DNA of 64,000 bases, taken from Xenorhabdus poinarii G6 (GTDB taxonomy: Bacteria > Pseudomonadota > Gammaproteobacteria > Enterobacterales > Enterobacteriaceae). The stretch spans positions 3,534,001 through 3,598,000 of the forward strand of contig NZ_FO704551.1 in assembly GCF_000968175.1 (NCBI RefSeq), written 5' to 3'. This document shows, piece by piece, positions 19,588-27,918 of this stretch (position 1 is its first letter; every line of letters starts with the position of its first letter). The notes under the pieces were generated by a model. The model searched no databases, was not told the DNA's origin, and was given only the letters and a program-made list of their open reading frames with translations. Both the position numbers and the translations under genes were made by a program.

Positions 19588-19620
19588 ACTGGGAGCCGTA
19601 ACCCAGGGTGATGGCTATGG
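19588..19620 (+). promoter_or_regulatory. Second, degraded JUMPStart element (copy 2)
   Basis: The 17-base segment TGGGAGCCGTAACCCAG at 19590-19606 is identical to 18433-18449 in copy 1, including the CTGGG/CCCAG stem. The ops part has decayed: GGTGATGGC against the GGCGGTAGC core, 6 of 9 matching. It lies 22 bases before the first intact O-antigen gene, so it occupies the expected place for the present operon, whereas the better ops site is 1.16 kb upstream. Confidence 0.72.
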
Positions 19621-19641
19621 TTGATATTTTTTGGAGTAACA

Positions 19642-20097
19642 ATGTCACGAATAATATATGTATCAGGTACTTTTGATTTATTCCATAGTAATCATTTAAA
19701 AATGATTAATTATGGTCGAGGGCTTGGTGATATACTTATTGTTGGTGTAAGTACCGATGAACTAGTTTGTTCATATAAAAAGAAACCATCTGTTCCTTTT
19801 GAAGAACGTATTGCTATTATTGAAGGATTAAAAGCACCGGATGTGGTAATACCTCAACACATTCTAGATCATAAAGAAACCGTCAAAAAGCTAAATATTG
19901 ATGCTTTTGTTATTGGTGATGATTGGTATCCAAAGTATGATTATCTGAAAGAACTTGGTGTTGAAGTATTTTATTTTCCTTATGGAAAAGGGGTTAGTTC
20001 AACTAATTTAAAACAAACAATTTATGAGCAATATAAAAAGATTATAGAAACTAGTGATAATCACCCAACTCCAGATCCAGTAGATGATAAAAAATAA
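19642..20097 (+). CDS. TagD-like cytidylyltransferase, likely polyol-phosphate CTP transferase
   Basis: From the ATG at 19642 (GGAG 8 bases upstream) the protein has 151 residues and follows the fold of glycerol-3-phosphate cytidylyltransferase TagD: YVSGTFDLFH at 5-14, VGVSTDEL near 34, and VIGDDWYPKYDYLKELGV near 92-109. It would make CDP-glycerol or a related CDP-polyol, the donor for the transferase at 21951. Two signatures are altered: the HxGH catalytic motif reads HSNH, and the RTEGISTT loop reads YGKGVSST. The true substrate is therefore uncertain. Its stop overlaps the next start (TAATG). Strongly AT-rich, unlike the backbone. Confidence 0.78.
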   Translation: MSRIIYVSGTFDLFHSNHLKMINYGRGLGDILIVGVSTDELVCSYKKKPSVPFEERIAIIEGLKAPDVVIPQHILDHKETVKKLNIDAFVIGDDWYPKYDYLKELGVEVFYFPYGKGVSSTNLKQTIYEQYKKIIETSDNHPTPDPVDDKK

Positions 20098-20702
20098 TGA
20101 AAATATTAGTAACAGCAAAAAATAGTGATCTAGCAAAGTATTTGACTAAGAATATAAAAACAGAAGCTAATACTATAGAAACTCCATCAAGAGAAGAATT
20201 GAATGTTTCTGATATAGAAAGTGTAAGACAATATTTTGCAAAAAAAACATTTGATATTGTTATTAATTTCGCCGGTTCTTTATATTCAAGCACAATAGTT
20301 AAATCTGAACCAGAAAAATGGATTAATGATATTAATACGAACCTTATAGGTACATATCTGGTAAATAAATTTGCATTAATTAAAAATAAAAGCTGTCAAA
20401 TAATTAATATATCCTCTACTGCAGCTTTCAATGCATACAATGACTGGAGCTCATACTGTGCATCTAAAGCTGGCGTCCTTAAAGTTTCTCAAGCATTATA
20501 TAAAGATGGTTATAATATAATAACACTTTGCCCTGGTGCTATACAAACAAAGCTACGAGATTCACTATCTATAGAAAACTCGAATATAATGACTATTGAA
20601 GAAGGTTGCCAACCAATAATTAATGCGATCAATGGCCATTATACTAATGGTTCGATTATTTTTTATCGAAAAAATGAATTTAAATTCATAGAAAAATATT
20701 AA
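20097..20702 (+). CDS. Short-chain dehydrogenase/reductase
   Basis: A 201-residue SDR protein. The catalytic serine is in IINISSTAAF (about 102-111), and Y-x3-K appears as YCASK near 120-124. The Asn motif is NFAG near 60, and the PG motif is LCPGAIQTK near 143. The N-terminal cofactor motif is unusual: TAKNSDLA replaces TGxxxGxG. It is translationally coupled to the cytidylyltransferase, so it may supply that enzyme's substrate, for example by reducing a sugar or triose phosphate to a polyol phosphate. That would resemble the pairing of reductase and cytidylyltransferase in ribitol or 2-glycerol pathways. The assignment is inference from context. Confidence 0.72.
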   Translation: MKILVTAKNSDLAKYLTKNIKTEANTIETPSREELNVSDIESVRQYFAKKTFDIVINFAGSLYSSTIVKSEPEKWINDINTNLIGTYLVNKFALIKNKSCQIINISSTAAFNAYNDWSSYCASKAGVLKVSQALYKDGYNIITLCPGAIQTKLRDSLSIENSNIMTIEEGCQPIINAINGHYTNGSIIFYRKNEFKFIEKY

Positions 20703-20728
20703 ACAGGTCATAATAAATAGTAATAGAT

Positions 20729-21964
20729 ATGTCTAGATTATCCGTTAACATACTATCCCTCGTAGCGGTTCAACTAATTACTTACTTATCTCCAATTATA
20801 GCACTTCCTTATTTAAGCCGGGTATTAAATGTTGAGTCCTTTGGACTAGTTATGTTACTTATGTCAGTAATAGTGATATCAAATTTACTAACTGACTTCG
20901 GATTTAACTTATACTCTCCCGCATGGATAGCTAATAACAAAAATAATACCAATAAGATAAATATACATATCAGTTCAATTTTTATCTTAAAAGTGATTTT
21001 ATTTTCATTAACATCAATTTGCCTAATCACATATTTTACTGTAACAAATACAATAAATGAAAATAAAGTCATACTATGTAGTGTGACTTTATTAGCAATA
21101 TTATCTCAAAATTTTCAGATAATATGGTTCTTCCAAGGTATTGAAAAAATGTCAAACATTACATGTTTGACATTATTTTCTAAATTAAGTTATGTTATAT
21201 TTATTATATTTTTTGTTAAAGGTAGTAATGATGTATCACAAGCAATTTTGAGTTATGCTTTTAGTAACTTCATAGCAACTACCATAGGGTTATTACTGTA
21301 CATCAAATTAGGTTATAAAATATTAACTCCTAAATTAATTGATATAATTAATATCACAATAAATTCTTTCCCATTTTTCTTATCACGAGCAGCTGTATCA
21401 ATTTATACTTCTGCAAGTACTCTAATCATAGGTAGCCATGCTGGGCTAACTCAAGCAGCATTATATTCAAGTGCTGAAAAATTATACCAAGCAGGTCAAA
21501 GTATTTCATTTCCAATTAGCCAAGCACTATATCCTTATTTAGCCAGAACTAAAAATATATCAACATTTTACCGTTTTATACTAGTTCTTATCCCTCCTTT
21601 AATAATTTCAATCGGCATTATTTATTATTTTTCGAATGAGATTATTATTTTATTCTATGGAAAAAATTATAACTTCGCTATAGATATTTTCCGTATATTC
21701 TTGATAACAACAATCATTAATTTTATTGCAGTAAATTTCGGCTATCCTGCATTCTCTATTATAGATCGATTAGATATTGCGAATAAGTCAGTTATTATTG
21801 CAGCCACTCTGCAATTAGTAATGTTGTTTATTTTATGCGTTATGAATCATATAACTGCTATCAGCATAGCTATATCTGTTTTGATAACTGAGAGTATAGT
21901 TATGGTAATCCGTGTTGTATATTTTATTAAAATATCAAAGAAGGTATTGCATGAATTTAAATAA
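20729..21964 (+). CDS. wzx: O-antigen flippase Wzx
   Basis: A 411-residue polytopic protein with about 12 hydrophobic segments, beginning MSRLSVNILSLVAVQLITYL, then SPIIALPYLSRVLNVESFG, a classic start of the polysaccharide-biosynthesis (MATE-like) flippase family. Such proteins move undecaprenyl-diphosphate-linked O-units across the inner membrane. AT-rich codon use, one of the lowest-GC genes of the cluster. The next gene starts 14 bases before its stop. Confidence 0.9.
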   Translation: MSRLSVNILSLVAVQLITYLSPIIALPYLSRVLNVESFGLVMLLMSVIVISNLLTDFGFNLYSPAWIANNKNNTNKINIHISSIFILKVILFSLTSICLITYFTVTNTINENKVILCSVTLLAILSQNFQIIWFFQGIEKMSNITCLTLFSKLSYVIFIIFFVKGSNDVSQAILSYAFSNFIATTIGLLLYIKLGYKILTPKLIDIINITINSFPFFLSRAAVSIYTSASTLIIGSHAGLTQAALYSSAEKLYQAGQSISFPISQALYPYLARTKNISTFYRFILVLIPPLIISIGIIYYFSNEIIILFYGKNYNFAIDIFRIFLITTIINFIAVNFGYPAFSIIDRLDIANKSVIIAATLQLVMLFILCVMNHITAISIAISVLITESIVMVIRVVYFIKISKKVLHEFK

Positions 21965-23096
21965 GGTAAAAAAAGGATTAATTTTACTAATATCATATCC
22001 AATTTATCCCATTAGTTTTTTATTTCCTTCTAACAAAAAAAAATGGCTATTTGGTAGTTTTGGAAAATTTAATGATAATAGCCGTTATTTATTTGAATAC
22101 TGCATTAAGAATGAAAAACAATTAAATTGCTATTGGCTAGCAAAAAATAGATCTGAATTTTCTCTTGTAAAAGAAATGGGATATCCCGTTATATATAAAT
22201 ATAGTTTACTAGGATTATTCCATCTATTAACATCCAAGGTCTATATATACTCATCATATGTAAATAATTTAAGTTACTTCACGTCAGGTAAGAAAATATT
22301 AGTAAACCTCTGGCATGGTATTCCCTTAAAAAAAATTGAATTTGATATTTCAACTCCACCGTTAAATTACTACTTCAAAGATGCAAATATATGGATGAAA
22401 ATACTTTATCCTCATCATCATAAAAGAGAAAGTTTGTTACTATGCCCGGGAGAATATCTATATAAAAATATTTTTTTTTCTGCATTTAGGAAATCTAAAA
22501 ATAAAATAATAGATGCAAACTATCCTCGTGTTTCCTTTTTAAAAGATAAAAAAAACAATTCAGAAAATAGTATATTTACTATTACCTATACACCAACTTG
22601 GCGCGATGATAATCCTAACTTTATAGATGATAAAATAGATCTACTACATAAAATTGATGAATTAGCTGAATTAAAGAAATTTCGGTTCAATTTAAAATTA
22701 CATTCTAACTCTAAATTTAACCTCAAAACATTTAAGAATTTTAAAAATATCAACATTATCGATAACAAGATAGATCCAATGGATCTTTTATTAAGTACTG
22801 ATTGTTTAATTACCGATTACTCCTCAATTTACTTAGATTTTTTAGTTTTAGATAAACCTATTATATTCTTCCAATATGATAAAGACCATTATTTAAAAAA
22901 CAGGGAACTATATAAATATAAAATTAATGTATTACCTGGGTATATATGTTTAAATGATATAGATTTAATTAATGTATTATCTTCAAAAATATGTAAAACT
23001 GTACATGCAAAAGAGAGAACTAATTTACTTGAACTGATTAGCTCTAAAAATGAAAATAATTATATTATAAACAAAATAAAAGATAGTATCTTATGA
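21951..23096 (+). CDS. CDP-glycerol:glycerophosphotransferase family protein (TagF/TagB-like)
   Basis: A 381-residue member of the Glyphos_transf family, which transfers glycerol phosphate or ribitol phosphate from a CDP donor. Family hallmarks are KKWLFGSFGKFNDNSRYLFEY (near 25-45), LVNLWHGIPLKKIEFD with its catalytic His (about 116-131), TYTPTWRDDN near 207-216, and TDCLITDYSSIYLDFLVLDKP near 280-300. An N-terminal hydrophobic stretch suggests membrane association. The ATG at 21951 is chosen because AAGG lies just upstream and an earlier codon at 21912 would overlap wzx deeply. It predicts a phosphopolyol in the O-unit, linked to the cytidylyltransferase at 19642. Confidence 0.87.
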   Translation: MNLNKVKKGLILLISYPIYPISFLFPSNKKKWLFGSFGKFNDNSRYLFEYCIKNEKQLNCYWLAKNRSEFSLVKEMGYPVIYKYSLLGLFHLLTSKVYIYSSYVNNLSYFTSGKKILVNLWHGIPLKKIEFDISTPPLNYYFKDANIWMKILYPHHHKRESLLLCPGEYLYKNIFFSAFRKSKNKIIDANYPRVSFLKDKKNNSENSIFTITYTPTWRDDNPNFIDDKIDLLHKIDELAELKKFRFNLKLHSNSKFNLKTFKNFKNINIIDNKIDPMDLLLSTDCLITDYSSIYLDFLVLDKPIIFFQYDKDHYLKNRELYKYKINVLPGYICLNDIDLINVLSSKICKTVHAKERTNLLELISSKNENNYIINKIKDSIL

Positions 23097-24160
23097 GAGT
23101 ATATATTTTTAGTGAAGTGTACTATGACGACAATAAGCACATAAATCAATATGTTTTTGATTTTTTAAGAAAAAAAAACATTGATTGCTATTTTGTTGAA
23201 AGAATAACAATGAATATTCCAATCGGTGGATATTTAAATAGAATTAAAAATAAATTTAAAAACATTATATATACTAAAAATAATAAAAAAATCACTTCTT
23301 ATAACATCGACCCTAATATTATAAAAACCTTTATCTTTCCACCTTTATTTATATTTGGATTTATTAATAGAATAATTTTAAAAAAAAACAAATTAATACT
23401 AAATAAAGATGACGTGATCATTACATTTGTTCCACATAAACATATATTGAATGTAAGTGGGAATAGAGCAAAAATGGTATATTACTGCGTTCATGATACT
23501 ACTCAACAAAAATATCCAAATAAGAATAAAATAATAGATTTTGAAAAAAATATCTTAGCGAAAAAATCTTTAGTATTTTGTGATAATAAAATTGTTATTG
23601 AAAAACTAGGTTTGGACACTATCGATTATATAAATAGTAATGGCATATACAAAAAAGGATACAGCGCATATTTAATGCCACCTCCAGTTCCCAATGAGTT
23701 TTTTATAAAAAATAATAATGTAAATACTATAAGCTATGATTTTATTTATTATGGTAGCTTTCATAAAGATATTGATCTTGATGTTATAATTTCTATTTTA
23801 GCAAATCACAAGGTATTAATTGTAAGTAATAATTGTCCTTCAGAGTTATATAAATATAATAATATTACTATAAAAAAATCAATTTATTCGATGAAGGAGT
23901 TGGCTAATACTATACGCTCAGCTCAATGTATTTTGCTTCCTTATAAAAACAGTAAATTTATGGAAACTATTACCCCAGCAAAAATATTACAAGTGAAAGC
24001 ATTTTCAATGCCTGTAGTATGCACAAATCACTATTTAGCCGATAAATACTTATTGTCAAATAATATTAATAACCCTACAGTACCTACACCAATTAGTTCT
24101 ATTTTTTCTGTAGAAAATATTTGCACCTTTATTCTAAACAAAATAGATGAATTACCATGA
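23093..24160 (+). CDS. GT-B glycosyltransferase of the O-antigen cluster
   Basis: A 355-residue protein beginning MRVYIFSEVYYDDNKHINQYV. The C-terminal half looks like a group 1 (GT4-like) transferase: YDFIYYGSFHKDIDLDVII near 218-236 and SAQCILLPYKNSKFMETITPAKILQVKAF near 280-305, which occupies the place of the usual sugar-nucleotide motif. The first half has no motif I recognise. It overlaps its neighbours by ATGA on both sides, so it is tightly coupled. Donor and acceptor cannot be deduced. Confidence 0.7.
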   Translation: MRVYIFSEVYYDDNKHINQYVFDFLRKKNIDCYFVERITMNIPIGGYLNRIKNKFKNIIYTKNNKKITSYNIDPNIIKTFIFPPLFIFGFINRIILKKNKLILNKDDVIITFVPHKHILNVSGNRAKMVYYCVHDTTQQKYPNKNKIIDFEKNILAKKSLVFCDNKIVIEKLGLDTIDYINSNGIYKKGYSAYLMPPPVPNEFFIKNNNVNTISYDFIYYGSFHKDIDLDVIISILANHKVLIVSNNCPSELYKYNNITIKKSIYSMKELANTIRSAQCILLPYKNSKFMETITPAKILQVKAFSMPVVCTNHYLADKYLLSNNINNPTVPTPISSIFSVENICTFILNKIDELP

Positions 24161-25311
24161 TAATATCATTTCTTTTATTTTTATCTATTTTTTTTGTATT
24201 TTTATATTCCTCAAAATCAGTTAGTATTAGTCATTTAATATCATCATATTTTTTATCTTTAACCCCTATCGGTGAAACTAACATTCATATTATAATCATA
24301 TTAACCTCTATTCTATTTTGCCTATATAAAAGAATATTTATTATTAGTAATAAGAGATTTTTTATTTTATTTAGTATATTAGCTATTAATATGGCACCTA
24401 TATTCTTATCATTTGATTATAATATCTATAAAACCATTGGTAAACTATTAAAAATATTTATTTTTTTATTCCCATTTTCATTTATATATAACAAATCATT
24501 CACCATTAATTTATATAGGATGATGAGTGCGCTTGCTATTACATCTATTTTATTTTCACTTTTATGGCTATCTGTACGTATATATGATGGTGGCTTTCTT
24601 TTTGATATCCGTATATCAGGATTAGTATTAGATCCAAATTATTCTGTAATAGTAATCTGTTCTATTTTTTTATTAACCTATACTCTAAAAAAACATATAA
24701 ACAAAATAAAACTAACTACAATTTCTTTAGTTAGCATATTAATATTAACACAATCAATATCATCATTGGTAATATTCCTATTTATTATACTGTCTGTAGT
24801 AAATTTTAAAAGGCTAAGAAGTAATAATTTACTATACTTAATATTAACTTTTTTAATTATAATGTATATTATTGTGATTCTGTATGTTTCTAAGAACATC
24901 CATTTAATTATGCTATCTGATTGGAATACAAACTATATCTCTTTAAAAATAAATTCACTATTAGTTCGGCTATATTCTCAAATGGAAGGTATGAAAATAA
25001 TGCTTGGTGACCCGATTCATATTTTATATGGTTTTGGTTCACATACTAGTTTTGAACTATTTGGAAAAGTTATGCATAACGCCTACTTACAAACATTCTT
25101 TGATCATGGGGTTATTTTACTTATATCAATATATTTATATATAAATATAATTAGTAAAAATTATATATTTTATTTGGTTATTTTTTACTTACAAATTATG
25201 AATTTTTTATTTGATAATTACTTTATGGGAACTGTTTCTTTATTTTTTATTCTTGGCTTAATTTCAGAGAAAAGACCAGAAAAAAAAGTAATCTTAAATG
25301 AGATAAACTAA
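24157..25311 (+). CDS. wzy: O-antigen polymerase Wzy
   Basis: A 384-residue, extremely hydrophobic protein with about ten membrane segments and a longer hydrophilic loop around 255-310. The loop contains the stretch ending YGFGSHTSFELFGKVMHNAY. Wzy proteins share little sequence identity; the call rests on topology, the loop, the PHN-like MHNAYLQTFFDHG motif and the place between glycosyltransferase genes. Wzy joins O-units on undecaprenyl diphosphate in the periplasm. Very AT-rich (long A/T runs throughout). Confidence 0.83.
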   Translation: MIISFLLFLSIFFVFLYSSKSVSISHLISSYFLSLTPIGETNIHIIIILTSILFCLYKRIFIISNKRFFILFSILAINMAPIFLSFDYNIYKTIGKLLKIFIFLFPFSFIYNKSFTINLYRMMSALAITSILFSLLWLSVRIYDGGFLFDIRISGLVLDPNYSVIVICSIFLLTYTLKKHINKIKLTTISLVSILILTQSISSLVIFLFIILSVVNFKRLRSNNLLYLILTFLIIMYIIVILYVSKNIHLIMLSDWNTNYISLKINSLLVRLYSQMEGMKIMLGDPIHILYGFGSHTSFELFGKVMHNAYLQTFFDHGVILLISIYLYINIISKNYIFYLVIFYLQIMNFLFDNYFMGTVSLFFILGLISEKRPEKKVILNEIN

Positions 25312-25316
25312 AAACC

Positions 25317-26126
25317 ATGAAAAACGTATCTGTTCTAGTATCATTATATGATAAAGAGTCTGCTAATTATTTTAACTTATCTCTACAAAGTTTATATGAA
25401 CAAGAATATAAACCTAAGGAAATAATATTAGTTTTAGACGGTCCTATAAATAATGAACTCAATAGCATTATAACTAAATGGTTAACTCTTCTGCCAATAA
25501 CTTTAGTCCCCTTAAAAGAAAATGTCGGGCTAGCAAAAGCTTTAAATGAAGGACTGAAATATTGCCATTGTGATTACATAGCCAGAATGGATACAGATGA
25601 TATCTGTACGCCAGAGCGTTTTCTGGTACAAACTAATTTTTTAGACAACAACCCTAATATTGATGTTGTCGGGACATGGATTTCTGAAATAAATGAAGAT
25701 AATATTGAAATAAGAAATGCCGTTAAATATCCATTAATACATTCTGAATTATTTAAATTCTTTAGCAAAAGAGATCCTTTAGCTCATCCAACAGTAATGT
25801 TCAGAAAGCGTTTCTTTGAAAAAGCAGGTAATTATCCCATTGATATTCCATTAGGTGAAGATACTGCATTATGGTTTTCAGGTTTCAAAAACAACTGTAA
25901 ATTTGCAAATATTCCTCATGTTGGATTAAAGTTCAGGCGTACATCTGATTTTTATTTGCGCCGTGCAAATAAGAAAAAAACCATTTCTTTGTTAGAATAT
26001 AGAATATTTAAAATAAATAAAGAATTAAGATATGGATTATCTGCAAATATATATGCAATCCTTTATGCCTTTTTAGCTCTTTCTCCTATTTTTATAAAAA
26101 AAGTAATGTATAAGTACTTACGATAA
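25317..26126 (+). CDS. GT2-family glycosyltransferase
   Basis: A 269-residue GT-A transferase beginning NVSVLVSLYDKESANYF, with ILVLDGP near 40, NVGLAKALNEGLKY near 70-83, and the metal-binding DxD as ARMDTDD near 91-97. A second conserved stretch GEDTALWF lies near 180, and the C-terminus is hydrophobic. It resembles AmsE/amylovoran-type transferases. It probably adds one sugar of the O-unit on the cytoplasmic face. It follows wzy by 5 bases. Confidence 0.85.
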   Translation: MKNVSVLVSLYDKESANYFNLSLQSLYEQEYKPKEIILVLDGPINNELNSIITKWLTLLPITLVPLKENVGLAKALNEGLKYCHCDYIARMDTDDICTPERFLVQTNFLDNNPNIDVVGTWISEINEDNIEIRNAVKYPLIHSELFKFFSKRDPLAHPTVMFRKRFFEKAGNYPIDIPLGEDTALWFSGFKNNCKFANIPHVGLKFRRTSDFYLRRANKKKTISLLEYRIFKINKELRYGLSANIYAILYAFLALSPIFIKKVMYKYLR

Positions 26127-26143
26127 ACTAATAAGGATTAAAC

Positions 26144-27301
26144 ATGTTTTCTAAATTCCTCCCATTCTCTTTTCCTGAAATAGGTCAAGAAGAAATTGAT
26201 GACGTAGTAGATTCTCTGAAAAGTGGCTGGATTACTACAGGGCCAAAAGCTAAAAAATTTGAGCAAGATTTTGCAAGTTATTTAGATAGCAATGTTGAAG
26301 CTATCTCAGTTAACTCAGCTACTTCTGGTTTACATTTAGCTTTAGAAGCGGTAGGTATTAAACCTGGTGATGAAGTTATAATTCCAACCTACACCTTTAC
26401 AGCCACTGCCGAAGTCATTCGCTATCTAGGTGCAAATCCCATTTTTGTCGATTCACTCCCTGATTCACTTAACATTGATCCCGAAGCAATAAAAAAAGTT
26501 ATCACTTCTAAAACAAAAGCTATTATTCCAGTGCATTTTGCAGGTTTATCTTGTGATATGGATGAAATAATTTCTATTGCTAAAGAGTTTAATCTGAAAA
26601 TTGTTGAAGATGCGGCTCATGCATTTCCAACCATCTACAATGGAAAGAAAATAGGTACATTAGATACGGACGTTACTGTTTTTAGTTTTTATGCTAATAA
26701 AACAATGACCACAGCTGAAGGTGGTATGCTGGTTTCCCGTAATCCAGACATTATAAAAAGAGCAAAAGTGATGCGTCTTCATGGTATTAGTAAAGATGCA
26801 TTTGATCGATATCAATCCAAAACTCCCGCTTGGTACTATGAAGTGATAGAGCCAGGATTTAAATACAATATGCCAGATATATGTGCAGCAATTGGTATTC
26901 ATCAACTGAGAAAAATTGATTCCTTCCAGCAAAAAAGAGAGGAAATGGCAAAGTTTTATGATGAAGAATTAAAAAATTTACCACTAATATTGCCAACTAA
27001 ACCTTTTAGTTCAGATAATCAACATGCATGGCACTTATATCCTATTCGCCTAAAAAATGAAGTCAAAATATCAAGAGATGATTTCATTATTAAAATGGCC
27101 GAGAGAAATATAGGATGTTCTGTTCACTTTATTCCTCTTCATAAACACCCTATTTGGAAAAACACTTATTCATTATCTGATAAAGATTTTCCTGTTGCAG
27201 AAAGTAATTTTCATAAAATAATCTCCATCCCTTTATATACAAAAATGACAAAAGACGATCAAATCAGAGTAATAAATGCAATAAAAGAGATTTTAGAATA
27301 A
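26144..27301 (+). CDS. wbgX: PLP-dependent sugar aminotransferase (WbgX-like)
   Basis: DegT/DnrJ/EryC1-family transaminase of 385 residues. PLP-site features are NSATSGLHLAL near 57-67, VEDAAHAFP near 150-158, and FSFYANKTMTTAEGGM with the Schiff-base lysine K186. It would aminate UDP-2-acetamido-4-keto-2,4,6-trideoxyhexose made by the dehydratase at 27919, giving a 4-amino sugar. The gene order aminotransferase, initiating transferase, dehydratase equals wbgX-wbgY-wbgZ of Shigella sonnei, where the product is UDP-FucNAc4N. The stereochemistry cannot be read from sequence, so a QuiNAc4N product is possible. Confidence 0.83.
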   Translation: MFSKFLPFSFPEIGQEEIDDVVDSLKSGWITTGPKAKKFEQDFASYLDSNVEAISVNSATSGLHLALEAVGIKPGDEVIIPTYTFTATAEVIRYLGANPIFVDSLPDSLNIDPEAIKKVITSKTKAIIPVHFAGLSCDMDEIISIAKEFNLKIVEDAAHAFPTIYNGKKIGTLDTDVTVFSFYANKTMTTAEGGMLVSRNPDIIKRAKVMRLHGISKDAFDRYQSKTPAWYYEVIEPGFKYNMPDICAAIGIHQLRKIDSFQQKREEMAKFYDEELKNLPLILPTKPFSSDNQHAWHLYPIRLKNEVKISRDDFIIKMAERNIGCSVHFIPLHKHPIWKNTYSLSDKDFPVAESNFHKIISIPLYTKMTKDDQIRVINAIKEILE

Positions 27302-27913
27302 ATGAAATTAAAATATAAAACTTTCAAAATATTTTTTGATTTTATTGCATCATTCATAGGGATTGTTTTTTTATCTCCTATATTAGTATCTATCGCAATA
27401 TGGATTAAAATGGACTCGAAAGGGCCCATTTTTTTTCGTCAAAAACGTATTGGACAATGTGGAGAACCATTCTATATTCATAAATTCAGGAGTATGACAT
27501 TAAATTCTGAACAAAAAGGACAGCTTACGATCGGTAATGATTCTCGTATAACCAACTCTGGAAAATTTATCAGAAAATATAAACTAGATGAATTAGCCCA
27601 ACTTATTGATGTTATCCAAGGAAAAATGAGTTTAGTTGGTCCTAGACCCGAGGTACCTGAATTTATGGATAAATATTCCCCGGAAATAAAAACAGAGATA
27701 TTATCAGTAAAACCGGGAATAACAGATCTAGCATCTATAGAAATGATAGATGAAAATGAAATTTTATCTCAATATTCAAATCCTCATCAAGCTTATATCG
27801 ATATAATCATGCCTATCAAAGCTAAATATTACTTAAGCTATGTTAAACAACAATCATTTTGTTTTGATATAAAAATAATTTTTAAAACTATATATAAAAT
27901 AATTTTCAGGTAA
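27302..27913 (+). CDS. wbgY: Initiating sugar-phosphate transferase (WbgY/PglC-like)
   Basis: A 203-residue monotopic phosphoglycosyl transferase of the bacterial sugar transferase family. It starts with a basic stretch and one hydrophobic segment (about 8-35). The family core follows: GPIFFRQKRIGQCGEPFYIHKFRSM (about 41-66), KYKLDELAQLIDVIQGKMSLVGPRPEVP (about 93-122, with the catalytic Asp-Glu pair), and KPGITDLASI near 139-148. It transfers a sugar phosphate to undecaprenyl phosphate as the first step of O-unit assembly. It begins directly after the wbgX stop. Confidence 0.88.
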   Translation: MKLKYKTFKIFFDFIASFIGIVFLSPILVSIAIWIKMDSKGPIFFRQKRIGQCGEPFYIHKFRSMTLNSEQKGQLTIGNDSRITNSGKFIRKYKLDELAQLIDVIQGKMSLVGPRPEVPEFMDKYSPEIKTEILSVKPGITDLASIEMIDENEILSQYSNPHQAYIDIIMPIKAKYYLSYVKQQSFCFDIKIIFKTIYKIIFR

Positions 27914-27918
27914 CGTTC

